Position numbers and translations under genes: made by a program
Notes under the pieces: model-generated
Seen by the model: only the letters and a program-made list of their open reading frames with translations
The model's database searches: none
Told to the model about the DNA's origin: nothing
DNA from: DASSFZ01 sp035292585
GTDB taxonomy: Bacteria > Chloroflexota > Anaerolineae > Fen-1058
NCBI GenBank assembly: GCA_035292585.1
Contig: DATDPU010000120.1
Location: 1-64,000, forward strand
Direction: 5' to 3'
DNA length: 64,000 nucleotides
In this document: piece after piece, positions 30,215 through 40,662 of the stretch
How positions within the stretch are numbered: position 1 is the stretch's first letter
Layout: every line of letters starts with the position of its first letter

Positions 30215-31915
30215 ATGGAAACACTCGAATCCGCCCCGCCATCTAAAAATCGCGGCCGGTTGGCGGTGACGGTCGGCGTTGGCCTCGTCGCCATCGCCGT
30301 GGTGGCCGCGGGCATTCTCCTGATCCCGCGTTTGCTGAACCCTGGCGCCAGCACGGTGAATGTCACCGCCGCGGCGATGCCGGCCGATACGCAGCTCTAT
30401 CTCAGCTTCAACCCACACTTCGAGCAGCTGCCGAATGGCGGCGTGATACGGCAAGCCTGGAGCGACCCGGAACTGTCCAAGCCGCTTGAAGACCAGGTCC
30501 GCGCCGCGCTGGAGGACGCCAATCTGGATTGGGAGCAGGACATCGCTTCGTGGTTGGGTGACGAGATCGGGATCGGGTTGGTTGACATTCCCCTGAACTC
30601 GGCGGGGTCGTTCGGCAACACTTCAGCTCCGCCGGTCGTGTTGGCCGCGGCCACGCGCGATAAGACCAAGTCCGACGCGCTGCTCGCCAAATTGCGCGCG
30701 AAAGTCGAAGCGGGAGGCGAGACGTTCACCGAGCAGACCTATCGCGCTGTGACCGTTTTCGTATCGGATGCGACGGAATTGCCGGCGTATGCCACGGTCA
30801 AAGACCTGGTGCTCATCGCTACCGGCGAAAGCCAGCTGCACGCGGCGATCGATGCGGTGTTGGATGGCAAAGGGCTGAACACATCGAGCAGCTATGCCGC
30901 CACCGTCAACCGGCTGCGCGGCGGCCGGGCGATGACGATTTACGCGAACCTGGCGCCCCTGTATCAAGAGCTGATCGAGCAGATGGAGCAATCCGGTGCA
31001 GCGGGCGCCTCCTTCTCCGGCGTCGCCGATGCACTGGCGATGCTGCAAGGCGGCGCGCTCGGTCTCTCGTTTGAGACGAATGGCCTGCTGCTGGAAGTGA
31101 TCGGCCAGGGCGATCCCGGCAAGCTGCCCGCCGATCAACAGGCTATCCTCAGCGCCGCACCCAATCCCAACACGCTGTTGCGCACGGCGCCGGATACGGC
31201 GTTCCTGTACCTGGGTGGCTATCAGTTCGCAGAACGCATCAAGGCCACGTTGTCCGCTATGCGTTCGCTCGATCCCAACCTGCAAGACGCGCTCGATAAT
31301 CTGGAGCAGGAAACCGGTATCAACCTGGAGGAGGATATTCTGAGCTGGATGAAGGGTGAGATCGCGCTGGTGGCGATGCCGGGGGCGGGCCTGGGCGGAT
31401 CGAGCCAGATTCCGTTCGGTTTGGCGCTGATCGTCGAGACAGCCGATCAACAGCTGGCCGAGGAGCGCACCCACCAATTGATCCAGACGCTGACGGCCCA
31501 ATCGGGTCAAACGCTTGAGGCTGTGACCATCGGCGATGCGAACTTACACGCCCTCGTCGATGCCAGCGGTCAATCGATGTTCGTATACGGCGTGCTGGGC
31601 GATAAGTTCGTGCTGGCGTTACCGGAAAATTCGGCGCAGAAAATTGCCGGCGCCGGGGACCGACCTTTGGCCGATGACGCGACGTTCAAAACCGCCATCG
31701 CGCCGCTGCCGAAGAACAACGACGGCTATCAGTATCTCCGGCCGAAAACGATCGTCGATCTGGCGTCGCTGGCGCTATCCTTCAGCGGTCAGCCCTGCAC
31801 CGTGTGTCCTTTGTTTGAGCCGGTGAGCGCGGTCGCGATCGCCGCCGAGCAGCCGCAATACCAGAACGGCGTCGAGCGCACGATTCTATTCATGCTACTG
31901 GATGTCGCGCAGTAA
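30215..31915 (+). CDS. DUF3352 membrane-anchored protein, copy 2
   Basis: A 566-residue paralogue of the upstream gene. It has an N-terminal helix (LAVTVGVGLVAIAVVAAGIL), then AMPADTQLYLSFNPHFEQLP, NLDWEQDIASWLGDEIGIGL and DATFKTAIAPLPKNNDGYQY, each matched by a block in copy 1. GGAGACAACTC precedes the ATG. It is likely cotranscribed with copy 1. The protein probably faces the outside of the membrane. Role unknown. Confidence 0.82.
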   Translation: METLESAPPSKNRGRLAVTVGVGLVAIAVVAAGILLIPRLLNPGASTVNVTAAAMPADTQLYLSFNPHFEQLPNGGVIRQAWSDPELSKPLEDQVRAALEDANLDWEQDIASWLGDEIGIGLVDIPLNSAGSFGNTSAPPVVLAAATRDKTKSDALLAKLRAKVEAGGETFTEQTYRAVTVFVSDATELPAYATVKDLVLIATGESQLHAAIDAVLDGKGLNTSSSYAATVNRLRGGRAMTIYANLAPLYQELIEQMEQSGAAGASFSGVADALAMLQGGALGLSFETNGLLLEVIGQGDPGKLPADQQAILSAAPNPNTLLRTAPDTAFLYLGGYQFAERIKATLSAMRSLDPNLQDALDNLEQETGINLEEDILSWMKGEIALVAMPGAGLGGSSQIPFGLALIVETADQQLAEERTHQLIQTLTAQSGQTLEAVTIGDANLHALVDASGQSMFVYGVLGDKFVLALPENSAQKIAGAGDRPLADDATFKTAIAPLPKNNDGYQYLRPKTIVDLASLALSFSGQPCTVCPLFEPVSAVAIAAEQPQYQNGVERTILFMLLDVAQ

Positions 31916-31980
31916 AAGCGTCACGATCAAAAACATAGGGCCGCGCGTGTTCAGACGCCGGCCCTTTTTCTATCAGCCAA

Positions 31981-32113
31981 CTAGCAGTCAGTCCATCTGA
32001 AATGGATAGGCCGTAGCATAGCCCCCTGCTTGCGCCCCCCTTGTGGAGTCGTGGGCGTTGGACGGGCACAAGGCCCTATGCTACCCATCAAAATCAACTG
32101 GACTGACCACTAG
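31981..32113. mobile_element. MITE-like element, copy B (133 bp)
   Basis: It starts CTAGCAGTCAGTCCA and ends TGGACTGACCACTAG, so the ends are the same terminal inverted repeats as copy A with two changes at the left. The core is in the opposite orientation to copy A. It sits between the convergent DUF3352 and radA genes. Confidence 0.85.
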
Positions 32114-32131
32114 CCAACTAACCGCTCGTTC

Positions 32132-33508
32132 CTACTTCCGCAGCGCCAGCTCCAGCGCCTCGCCCACACTCCGCGCCGCCACGATCTCGATCTGATCCGT
32201 CAGCCCTTCTGCCTGGCGATAGGTCTTGGGGATCAACGCGCGGCGGAAGCCCAACTTGGCGGCTTCGTTCAGGCGCATCGGCAACTGGCTGACCGCGCGC
32301 AGCTCGCCCGATAACCCGACCTCGCCCATCAGCGCCAGATCGGCGGCAACCGGCGCATCGCGCAGACTCGAGGCGATCGACGCCGCGATCGACAGATCGG
32401 CTGCCGGCTCGCCGATGTGCAGGCCGCCGATCACGTTGACGAACACATCCTGATCACCCAGCTTCAGCCCCAGGCGTTTGCTCAAGACCGCGACGATGAG
32501 CAGCATGCGATTCATGTCCACGCCGTTGGCGGTGCGGCGCGGCAGGCCGAACGCGCTGGTGCTGCACAAGGCTTGCACTTCGACTAAGATCGGGCGCGTC
32601 CCTTCCATCGTCACCGCGATCGACGAGCCGGGCGCGGTTGCCAGTCGCTCGGCCAGGAAGGCCTCACTCGGGTTGAGCACCTCGACCATACCCGACCCGC
32701 GCATCTCGAACACGCCGACTTCGCTCGTTGCGCCAAAGCGGTTCTTCGTCGAGCGCAGCAGACGATAGGCGTGATGTCGATCGCCTTCGAGATACAGCAC
32801 CGTATCGACGATGTGCTCCAGCACCTTCGGCCCGGCGATCGACCCGGATTTGGTGACGTGGCCGACCAGGAACACGCTCGCGCCGGTCTGCTTCGCCAGC
32901 CCCTGCAGCCGCGCGGCGCACTCACGCACCTGCGAGATCGATCCGGCGGCCGAAGTCAGCTCGTTCACCGATACGGTCTGGATCGAGTCGATCACCGCCA
33001 GCCGGGGTTTGATACGCTCGATCTGGATCAGGATTTCGTCGAGATCGGTTTCGGTCAACAGATAGAGCTGGTCGGTCGAGAGGTCCAACCGATCGGCGCG
33101 CAGCTTGATCTGTTGCGCGCTCTCCTCGCCCGATACGTACAACACCGGCCCGTGCGTCTGCGCCATTTGCGCGGCGACTTGCGTGAGCAGCGTGCTCTTG
33201 CCCACGCCGGGATCGCCGCTCACCAACACCAGGCAACCGGGCACGACGCCGCCGCCCAGCACGCGGTTGAACTCCTCCATCGCCATGGGGATGCGCTCGC
33301 GGCCATCGACTTGAATATCGGTCAGGCGGGCCGGCGCCGAGCGCGGCAGATCGAAGCCGCCCGCTTTCTCGCGGCCGGGCTTGCTCTCGACGATCTCGAC
33401 CAGCGAGTTCCACTCGCCGCAGTCGGGGCAGCGCCCCATCCACTTGAGCTGGTTCGAACCGCACTGCTGGCAGACGAAGACGGTGCGCGTTTTGGTTTTA
33501 GCGGGCAT
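32132..33508 (-). CDS. radA: DNA repair protein RadA (Sms)
   Basis: A 458-residue RadA, a RecA-like helicase that promotes branch migration during recombinational repair. It has the N-terminal zinc finger FVCQQCGSNQLKWMGRCPDC, the Walker A GDPGVGKSTLL (about residue 95), the RadA-specific KNRFG motif (about 255) and a C-terminal Lon-protease-like domain. The protease-like domain ends at GEALELALRK. The length matches the family. The gene is followed by copy B of the MITE-like element 18 bases later. Confidence 0.96.
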   Translation of the reverse strand: MPAKTKTRTVFVCQQCGSNQLKWMGRCPDCGEWNSLVEIVESKPGREKAGGFDLPRSAPARLTDIQVDGRERIPMAMEEFNRVLGGGVVPGCLVLVSGDPGVGKSTLLTQVAAQMAQTHGPVLYVSGEESAQQIKLRADRLDLSTDQLYLLTETDLDEILIQIERIKPRLAVIDSIQTVSVNELTSAAGSISQVRECAARLQGLAKQTGASVFLVGHVTKSGSIAGPKVLEHIVDTVLYLEGDRHHAYRLLRSTKNRFGATSEVGVFEMRGSGMVEVLNPSEAFLAERLATAPGSSIAVTMEGTRPILVEVQALCSTSAFGLPRRTANGVDMNRMLLIVAVLSKRLGLKLGDQDVFVNVIGGLHIGEPAADLSIAASIASSLRDAPVAADLALMGEVGLSGELRAVSQLPMRLNEAAKLGFRRALIPKTYRQAEGLTDQIEIVAARSVGEALELALRK

Positions 33509-33530
33509 GGGTCACCTCGGACTGCATGGA

Positions 33531-33576
33531 GCGTGATGCGTGAAACGTGGGACGTCACGCTTCACGTTTCACGTCT
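33531..33576. repeat. Palindromic repeat, GCGTGAAACGTG type
   Basis: GCGTGATGCGTGAAACGTGG faces CACGCTTCACGTTTCACGTC. It is related to 4350-4398. It overlaps the last codons of the methyltransferase gene, where it encodes the final RQDVKREA. Confidence 0.6.
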
Positions 33577-34745
33577 TGGCGCAGAAACAGCGCAATCGCT
33601 TCAATGTGATACGTCTGTGGAAACATATCCACCGGTTGAACCTCGATCAGGTCGTAGCCGCCGTCGAGCAGCTGCCGCGCATCGCGCGCCAGCGTCGCGG
33701 GATCGCAGCTCACGTACACCAGTCGCTTCACTGGCCTCTCGCTCAGAGCAGCGATCACCTTTGGCCCACAACCCGCGCGCGGCGGGTCGAGGACGACCGC
33801 ATCGATCGAATCTCCAATTCCCAGAAACTCGTCTTCAACCAACCCCTCCCGAAGCTCGACATTCTCAAACTGCGCCAGGTTGGCCCGCGCATCGGCGATC
33901 GCGCTGGGACTCGACTCGATGCCGATCGCTTGACCCGCCAGCGGCGCGATGAAGTGAGTGAACAGCCCGACGCCGCAGTAGGCATCCACCACTGTCTCGC
34001 CGCTATGGACATCCAGTTTACTCGACACTTGATCGACGAGCGTCTCGAGCAGCGCGGTGTTCACCTGGAAGAAGCTCTCAGCCGAAACGCGGAAGGCGGC
34101 GTCCTTGATCTGGAAAGTGGAAGTTGGGGACTGGAGATTGGATTCCCACACTCCCACACCTTCGTATTCTCCATTAGCGACTCGTACTTCGACGCGATCG
34201 GTGTGTCTTCGCCGGGCGGATTTCAACCATTCGGCGATGGGCGTCTCGACAACATGACACTCGTCGATTGCCACGACCCGCTTGCTGCGCGCGGCTTGAA
34301 ATCCAAGCCGGCCTTCGGGCGCGACGCTAAACTGCGCGTGATTGCGATAAGACCATGCCGGGCCGGGGATCGTCTCGCGCACTGGCGCAGCGTCAATCCG
34401 TCCGATGCGGCGTAATTGCTCGCGCACAATCTCGGCTTTGAAGCGCAACTGTGCGGCGTAAGCGATATGTTGCCACTGGCAGCCGCCGCAAGCCGTTGCC
34501 GTGAACCCAAAGTGCGCGCAGCGCGGCTCGATCCGATCGGGTGAAGGCTCAAGCACTTCGACTACGCGCGCGCGCGCGAACCGACCGCGCTCCTCGATAA
34601 TCGCGGCGCGAACCTGCTCGCCCGCGATCCCACCTTGCACGAAGATCGCCTTGCCATCAGCCCGGCCCAGCGCATCGCCGCCATACGTCATCGATTCGAG
34701 CCGCAGTACGACGGTGGAATTGCCCGCTTCATTGCGACGTTGCAT
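33555..34745 (-). CDS. 23S rRNA (uracil-C5)-methyltransferase, RlmD/TrmA type
   Basis: A 396-residue class I methyltransferase. An N-terminal TRAM-like domain (MTYGGDALGRADGKAIFVQG) is followed by iron-sulfur-type cysteines (CAHFGFTATACGGCQWQH, plus DECHV). The SAM-binding motif is VVDAYCGVGLFTHF, then LDPPRAGC and the catalytic Cys in YVSCDPATLARD. It would make m5U in 23S rRNA; which position is not determinable. Bases 34104-34150 encode NLQSPTSTFQIKD, a repeat-derived insert just before FRVSAESFFQVN. The last codons fall in a palindrome. Confidence 0.88.
   Translation of the reverse strand: MQRRNEAGNSTVVLRLESMTYGGDALGRADGKAIFVQGGIAGEQVRAAIIEERGRFARARVVEVLEPSPDRIEPRCAHFGFTATACGGCQWQHIAYAAQLRFKAEIVREQLRRIGRIDAAPVRETIPGPAWSYRNHAQFSVAPEGRLGFQAARSKRVVAIDECHVVETPIAEWLKSARRRHTDRVEVRVANGEYEGVGVWESNLQSPTSTFQIKDAAFRVSAESFFQVNTALLETLVDQVSSKLDVHSGETVVDAYCGVGLFTHFIAPLAGQAIGIESSPSAIADARANLAQFENVELREGLVEDEFLGIGDSIDAVVLDPPRAGCGPKVIAALSERPVKRLVYVSCDPATLARDARQLLDGGYDLIEVQPVDMFPQTYHIEAIALFLRQDVKREA
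34104..34150 (-). repeat. In-frame GGAAGTTGGGGACTGGAG repeat in the methyltransferase gene
   Basis: The plus strand reads TGGAAAGTGGAAGTTGGGGA followed by CTGGAGATTGGATTCC, like the riboswitch P3 repeat arms. It encodes WESNLQSPTSTFQI and does not shift the frame. Confidence 0.6.
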
Positions 34746-34873
34746 GGCTTGAAGTATATCCGAACATTAGTTCTGGCGCAACCCGTGTAAATTGAAGAAG
34801 TGTCAAAACTCGCTGCTTCAGCGCAACGAATTGAGGGTAAAATCAGCCGAGTCCACTCAGTGGGAGATTGCGA

Positions 34874-36163
34874 ATGAAATCGTGTATCGTCGTCGGTGCG
34901 GGGATTTCGGGTTTGACCGCCGCGCTGCGCTTGCAGCAGGCCGGGTACGACGTGATCGTCCTGGAATCAGCCGAGCAGGTGGGGGGCCGGGTAATCTCGG
35001 TCGAGTGGAGTGGCTTTACGCTCAACCCCGGCGCGCAATTTGTGACGAGCGCCGATGGGCGACTCCTGCAGTTGATGTCTCAACTGGGGGTGCAGGATAT
35101 CCTGACGTCTTACGGCAACGGCCGGGGATTGATTCAGAACGTGCTGCGCGACGGCCGTATCCATACGTACAACTATCTCAGCCTCCCCGACTTCTTCCGA
35201 TGGAGCGGTGTGTCGCTGCGTTCAAAGCTGGGCCTCTTGAAGCTGCTGCCGGTCTTCCTGAAGTATCGGAATGCCGATACGCATCACCCCTACCTGGCGC
35301 CCGGTATCGACGAATTGAATTTGCAAGAATTCTTCGAGCAGCGCGTCAACCGCGAACTGCTCGAATACTACATCGAACCCACGCTGGCGACCTACTGTTC
35401 GTGGGAGCCGGCGGATGTCTCGCTCAAGATGTTCGGCATCGTGATGGCCGCCTATCTGAATCAAAAACTGTTCACGATTGAGGGCGGCGTCGGCCGTTTC
35501 ACCACAGCGTTAGCACACTCGCTTCACGTGGAACTGCGCACACAGGTGAACCGCGTGATCGTGCGCAACGGGGGCGTAACGGTGGAGTGCGTACAAGACG
35601 GCGTCGCCCGGCGTTTCGACGCGGATGTCGCGGTGATCGCGACGCCGGGTGACACCGTTCTCTCGCTCTTGGCCGATGCGCCCGACGCCTGGCGCGCGTT
35701 TTACCCGCAGGTGAGTTATTCGAGCGCCGTCGTGATTTTCCGCGCCATCCGTCTAGGGGACGCTCCGTTGCCCCATGACCTGACGCTGCCGCGTGTGGAG
35801 AACAAGCTGACCAGCTTCGTGTGGTTCGTCGATCGCCAGGGCGACGTGGCCCTGACCTTGAGCGAGCTCAAACCGCACCTGCATGCCATCGATTGGAGTG
35901 ATGCCGATCTGCTCGGCCGCTCGCGCGCAGAGTTTATCCAGTTCTATCCAGACCTGCGTAATCAAATCGAAGGTGAGCGGCTGTTCCGTTGGCGGCAGAA
36001 GGTGCCCAACTTCCGGGTTGGCTATCTGGATGCGCTGCGCGTGTTCCGCGAACAGCTGCAACCCGGCCCGATTTATCCTTGCGGCGATTATCTGGCCGGG
36101 CCGAGCACCGGCGCGGCGCTCTCCAGCGGCTGGCAGTGCGCCGAGGCGATTGCCGGCGCGTGA
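34874..36163 (+). CDS. FAD-dependent amine oxidase / protoporphyrinogen oxidase-like protein
   Basis: A 429-residue flavoprotein. The dinucleotide-binding motif is VVGAGISGLTAALRLQQAGY, followed by VGGRVISVEW as in the amine-oxidase/phytoene-desaturase/PPO group. The C-terminal FAD contact is YPCGDYLAGPSTGAALSSGW. Substrate is unknown; a heme or carotenoid role is possible, but no pathway gene is adjacent. The ATG at 34874 follows GGGAG seven bases away. The gene ends just before a strong bidirectional terminator shared with clpC. Confidence 0.82.
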   Translation: MKSCIVVGAGISGLTAALRLQQAGYDVIVLESAEQVGGRVISVEWSGFTLNPGAQFVTSADGRLLQLMSQLGVQDILTSYGNGRGLIQNVLRDGRIHTYNYLSLPDFFRWSGVSLRSKLGLLKLLPVFLKYRNADTHHPYLAPGIDELNLQEFFEQRVNRELLEYYIEPTLATYCSWEPADVSLKMFGIVMAAYLNQKLFTIEGGVGRFTTALAHSLHVELRTQVNRVIVRNGGVTVECVQDGVARRFDADVAVIATPGDTVLSLLADAPDAWRAFYPQVSYSSAVVIFRAIRLGDAPLPHDLTLPRVENKLTSFVWFVDRQGDVALTLSELKPHLHAIDWSDADLLGRSRAEFIQFYPDLRNQIEGERLFRWRQKVPNFRVGYLDALRVFREQLQPGPIYPCGDYLAGPSTGAALSSGWQCAEAIAGA

Positions 36164-36167
36164 GATA

Positions 36168-36234
36168 AAAAGAACCCCGGTTTCCCGAAGGCCCTCGTAG
36201 CATAGCGGAGAGGGTTGGGAAACCGGGGTTCTTT
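36168..36234. terminator. Bidirectional terminator between the amine oxidase and clpC genes
   Basis: Perfect 18-bp arms (AAAGAACCCCGGTTTCCC at 36168-36185, complement at 36217-36234) flank a 31-base loop with a CCCTC/GAGGG inner stem. Both strands end in a short T run (CTTT). The two genes are convergent. The arms belong to the GAAACC-type palindrome family. Confidence 0.75.
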
Positions 36235-36248
36235 AAGCACGCTATTCA

Positions 36249-38744
<2,496 letters not shown>

Positions 38745-38814
38745 TTGTTGCCTCCATCCCGATTTCACTACCAGCCCTCAAATCGGAATAATGTTGTACA
38801 CCCCGTATTTTACC

Positions 38815-38849
38815 GAGAGCGCCGGCCCCTGTCCAGGTTCGGCGCTCTC
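38815..38849 (-). terminator. Hairpin between the rpsA-like gene and clpC
   Basis: GAGAGCGCC (38815-38823) and GGCGCTCTC (38841-38849) form a perfect 9-bp stem, 77 bases after the rpsA stop. There is no U-tract. It could end rpsA transcription or be part of the clpC leader. Confidence 0.4.
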
Positions 38850-38925
38850 CGCTCTAAAATATATCACCATTTTCAATTTTGAGTGATGGGATTACAGGGG
38901 GTGTAACCAGACTGTTATGCGTTCG

Positions 38926-40362
38926 TTATCTATCCGCCGGCGACTCGGCCTCGGGTGGGGCCGTCTCCGGTTCGGCGCTCGCGGCTGTTGCATGATTTGG
39001 CTCGGCCTCGGGCGGGACAGCCTCCGATCCAGTGTGCACCGTTGTCGTGTCATCCGGCTCCGGCTCGGGCAGAGCCGCCTGGGGTTCAGCGCTCACGGGT
39101 GTCATGTCATCCGCTACGGCTTCGGGCGGCATCTCGCTTTCAGCCTGGTCGGCGTCGGCCAAATGTTGCTGCCAGTCCGAATCGGCATACTCGCCTTTGG
39201 CCACGCGCTTCAAGCTTAACCCCAGCCGCCGTTCCTGTGAATCGATCCGAATGATGCGTAACGTGACCAGCTGCCCTTCGTGAACAACTTCCTTAGGGTG
39301 ATTCACCCGCCCTTCGGACAGCTCGGACACGTGAATCAACCCTTCGATTTCCTCATCGCCCTTCACCCGGGCAAACGCGCCGAACTTCGCCAGCTTCGTG
39401 ATCGTGCCCTCCACCAACTGGCCTATCTTGTAGCGCTGCCCAACCGCCGACCAGGGATCGGCTTCCAGGCGCTTCAAGCTCAGGCCGATCCGCTTGCGTT
39501 CCGGGTCGATATTGATGATCTGGGCCTGCACCTTCTGGCCGACTTTCAGGACTTCACGGGGGTGATTCACCCGTTTCCAGGACAGTTCCGACAGGTGCAC
39601 CAGCCCATCCGCGCCGCCCAAATCGATGAAGGCGCCGAAGTCCGCCAGGCTGATCACCTTGCCTTCACGGATGTCGCCTTCTTTCAGCTCCGACAGGAGT
39701 TTTTCCTTCTGCGTCTTGCGCCAATCGCGCATCGCGGCGCGCTCGGACAGGATCAGCCGATTGCGCTGGCGGTCCAGTTCGATGACCTTCAATTGCAGTT
39801 TCTGGCCGGTCATCGCCGCCCAACGATTCTCCTTCGACCCTTCCTGACTGCTCTCGCCGCCTTCGCCCCTGGCCCGGCCCGATACCAGCTGGGAAGCCGG
39901 CACAAAGCCGCGCACCTTGCCGATCTTGACGATCAGCCCGCCCTTATTGTGGCCGGCCACGACGCCTTCGAATACGTCTTGAGACTGGAACAACGCTTCG
40001 GCATCTTTCCAATCGCGATCGGTATGCCCCCGGCTGAGCGAGAGCACGACGTGCCCGTTGCGGTCTTCCGGCGCAAGGACGACGGTTTGCACCGTGTCGC
40101 CGACGTGCAGCTCCGCTAGGACATCGCTGGGAATCCCTTCTATCTCGCGGACGTTGATGACACCCTCCGATTTGGATCCGATATCCACCAGAATCTCGTT
40201 GGCTTCAATTCGGACGATGGTGCCGGTCAACGTATCGCCGCGCTTGATCTCCTTGAAGGCAAAATCCTGCGCGTCCAGCAGGGCCTGCATTGAGTTTTCG
40301 TTTGGTTGGGCTTGAGGCACGCTCCTTTCATCTGTCGTGCGTTCATCCTGATCGGCCATCAC
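38926..40362 (-). CDS. rpsA: S1 RNA-binding domain protein (30S ribosomal protein S1-like)
   Basis: A 478-residue protein with four S1 domains. The starts are near KRGDTLTGTIVRIEANEI, DVFEGVVAGHNKGGLIVKI, GDIREGKVISLADFGAFIDL and GQLVEGTITKLAKFGAFARV. S1 helps load mRNA on the ribosome. The tail after about residue 400 is Pro/Glu/Ala-rich with imperfect repeats of the form VSAEPQAALPEPEPDDTTT and is likely disordered. GTG at 40362 or ATG at 40359 are both possible; GGGGAA lies before. A good promoter (40390-40418) stands upstream. Confidence 0.88.
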   Translation of the reverse strand: MMADQDERTTDERSVPQAQPNENSMQALLDAQDFAFKEIKRGDTLTGTIVRIEANEILVDIGSKSEGVINVREIEGIPSDVLAELHVGDTVQTVVLAPEDRNGHVVLSLSRGHTDRDWKDAEALFQSQDVFEGVVAGHNKGGLIVKIGKVRGFVPASQLVSGRARGEGGESSQEGSKENRWAAMTGQKLQLKVIELDRQRNRLILSERAAMRDWRKTQKEKLLSELKEGDIREGKVISLADFGAFIDLGGADGLVHLSELSWKRVNHPREVLKVGQKVQAQIINIDPERKRIGLSLKRLEADPWSAVGQRYKIGQLVEGTITKLAKFGAFARVKGDEEIEGLIHVSELSEGRVNHPKEVVHEGQLVTLRIIRIDSQERRLGLSLKRVAKGEYADSDWQQHLADADQAESEMPPEAVADDMTPVSAEPQAALPEPEPDDTTTVHTGSEAVPPEAEPNHATAASAEPETAPPEAESPADR

Positions 40363-40389
40363 TTCCCCCGTGCGGATAAGAGTGAGGCG

Positions 40390-40418
40390 ATTATAAACCT
40401 GATCCGATCAAAAGGCAA
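40390..40418 (-). promoter_or_regulatory. Promoter of the rpsA-like gene
   Basis: On the minus strand TTGCCT (40413-40418) and TATAAT (40390-40395) are separated by exactly 17 bases, a near-consensus sigma-70 promoter about 28 bases from the start codon. Confidence 0.75.
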
Positions 40419-40430
40419 CCAGATTTGACC

Positions 40431-40602
40431 TTAATCACTCACCTTACGCAAAAGACCATTTCACCGCTGAGAACGCACACTTGCCCCACGCTGCCGCATA
40501 GCGGCAAGTGCGGGGAGAGCGCGGAGCGGATTTCCTAGCACATCTCTGCGTCCTCCGCGCCCTCTGCGGTAAAATCCCGCCTGACTGCGTAAGGTAAGTT
40601 AA
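40431..40602. repeat. Element with TTAA...CACCTTACGCA termini, copy 2
   Basis: Left TTAATCACTCACCTTACGCA and right TGCGTAAGGTAAGTTAA are imperfect terminal inverted repeats with TTAA at each end, possibly a target duplication. Inside are TTGCC...CGGCAAG hairpins and CCTCCGCGCCCTCTGCGGT, the repeat type also inserted in metH. It occupies most of the gap between the two genes. Confidence 0.65.
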
Positions 40603-40605
40603 TCA

Positions 40606-40634
40606 TTGTCGAAGCAGGCAACGCCCAGTATAAT
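40606..40634 (+). promoter_or_regulatory. Promoter of the M20 peptidase gene
   Basis: TTGTCG (40606-40611) and TATAAT (40629-40634) are separated by 17 bases. The start codon follows at 40663. The promoter sits directly beside the repeat element ending at 40602. Confidence 0.8.
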
Positions 40635-40662
40635 GACCCTGAACCTGCCGACCGGAGACTCC

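Noticed and set aside
33440..33460. GGTTCGAACC, a T-loop-like tRNA motif
   Set aside because: It lies inside the radA zinc-finger codons with no acceptor or anticodon stems around it.
38745..38925. CIRCE or CtsR operator before clpC
   Set aside because: Neither TTAGCACTC/GAGTGCTAA nor the CtsR heptads are present.
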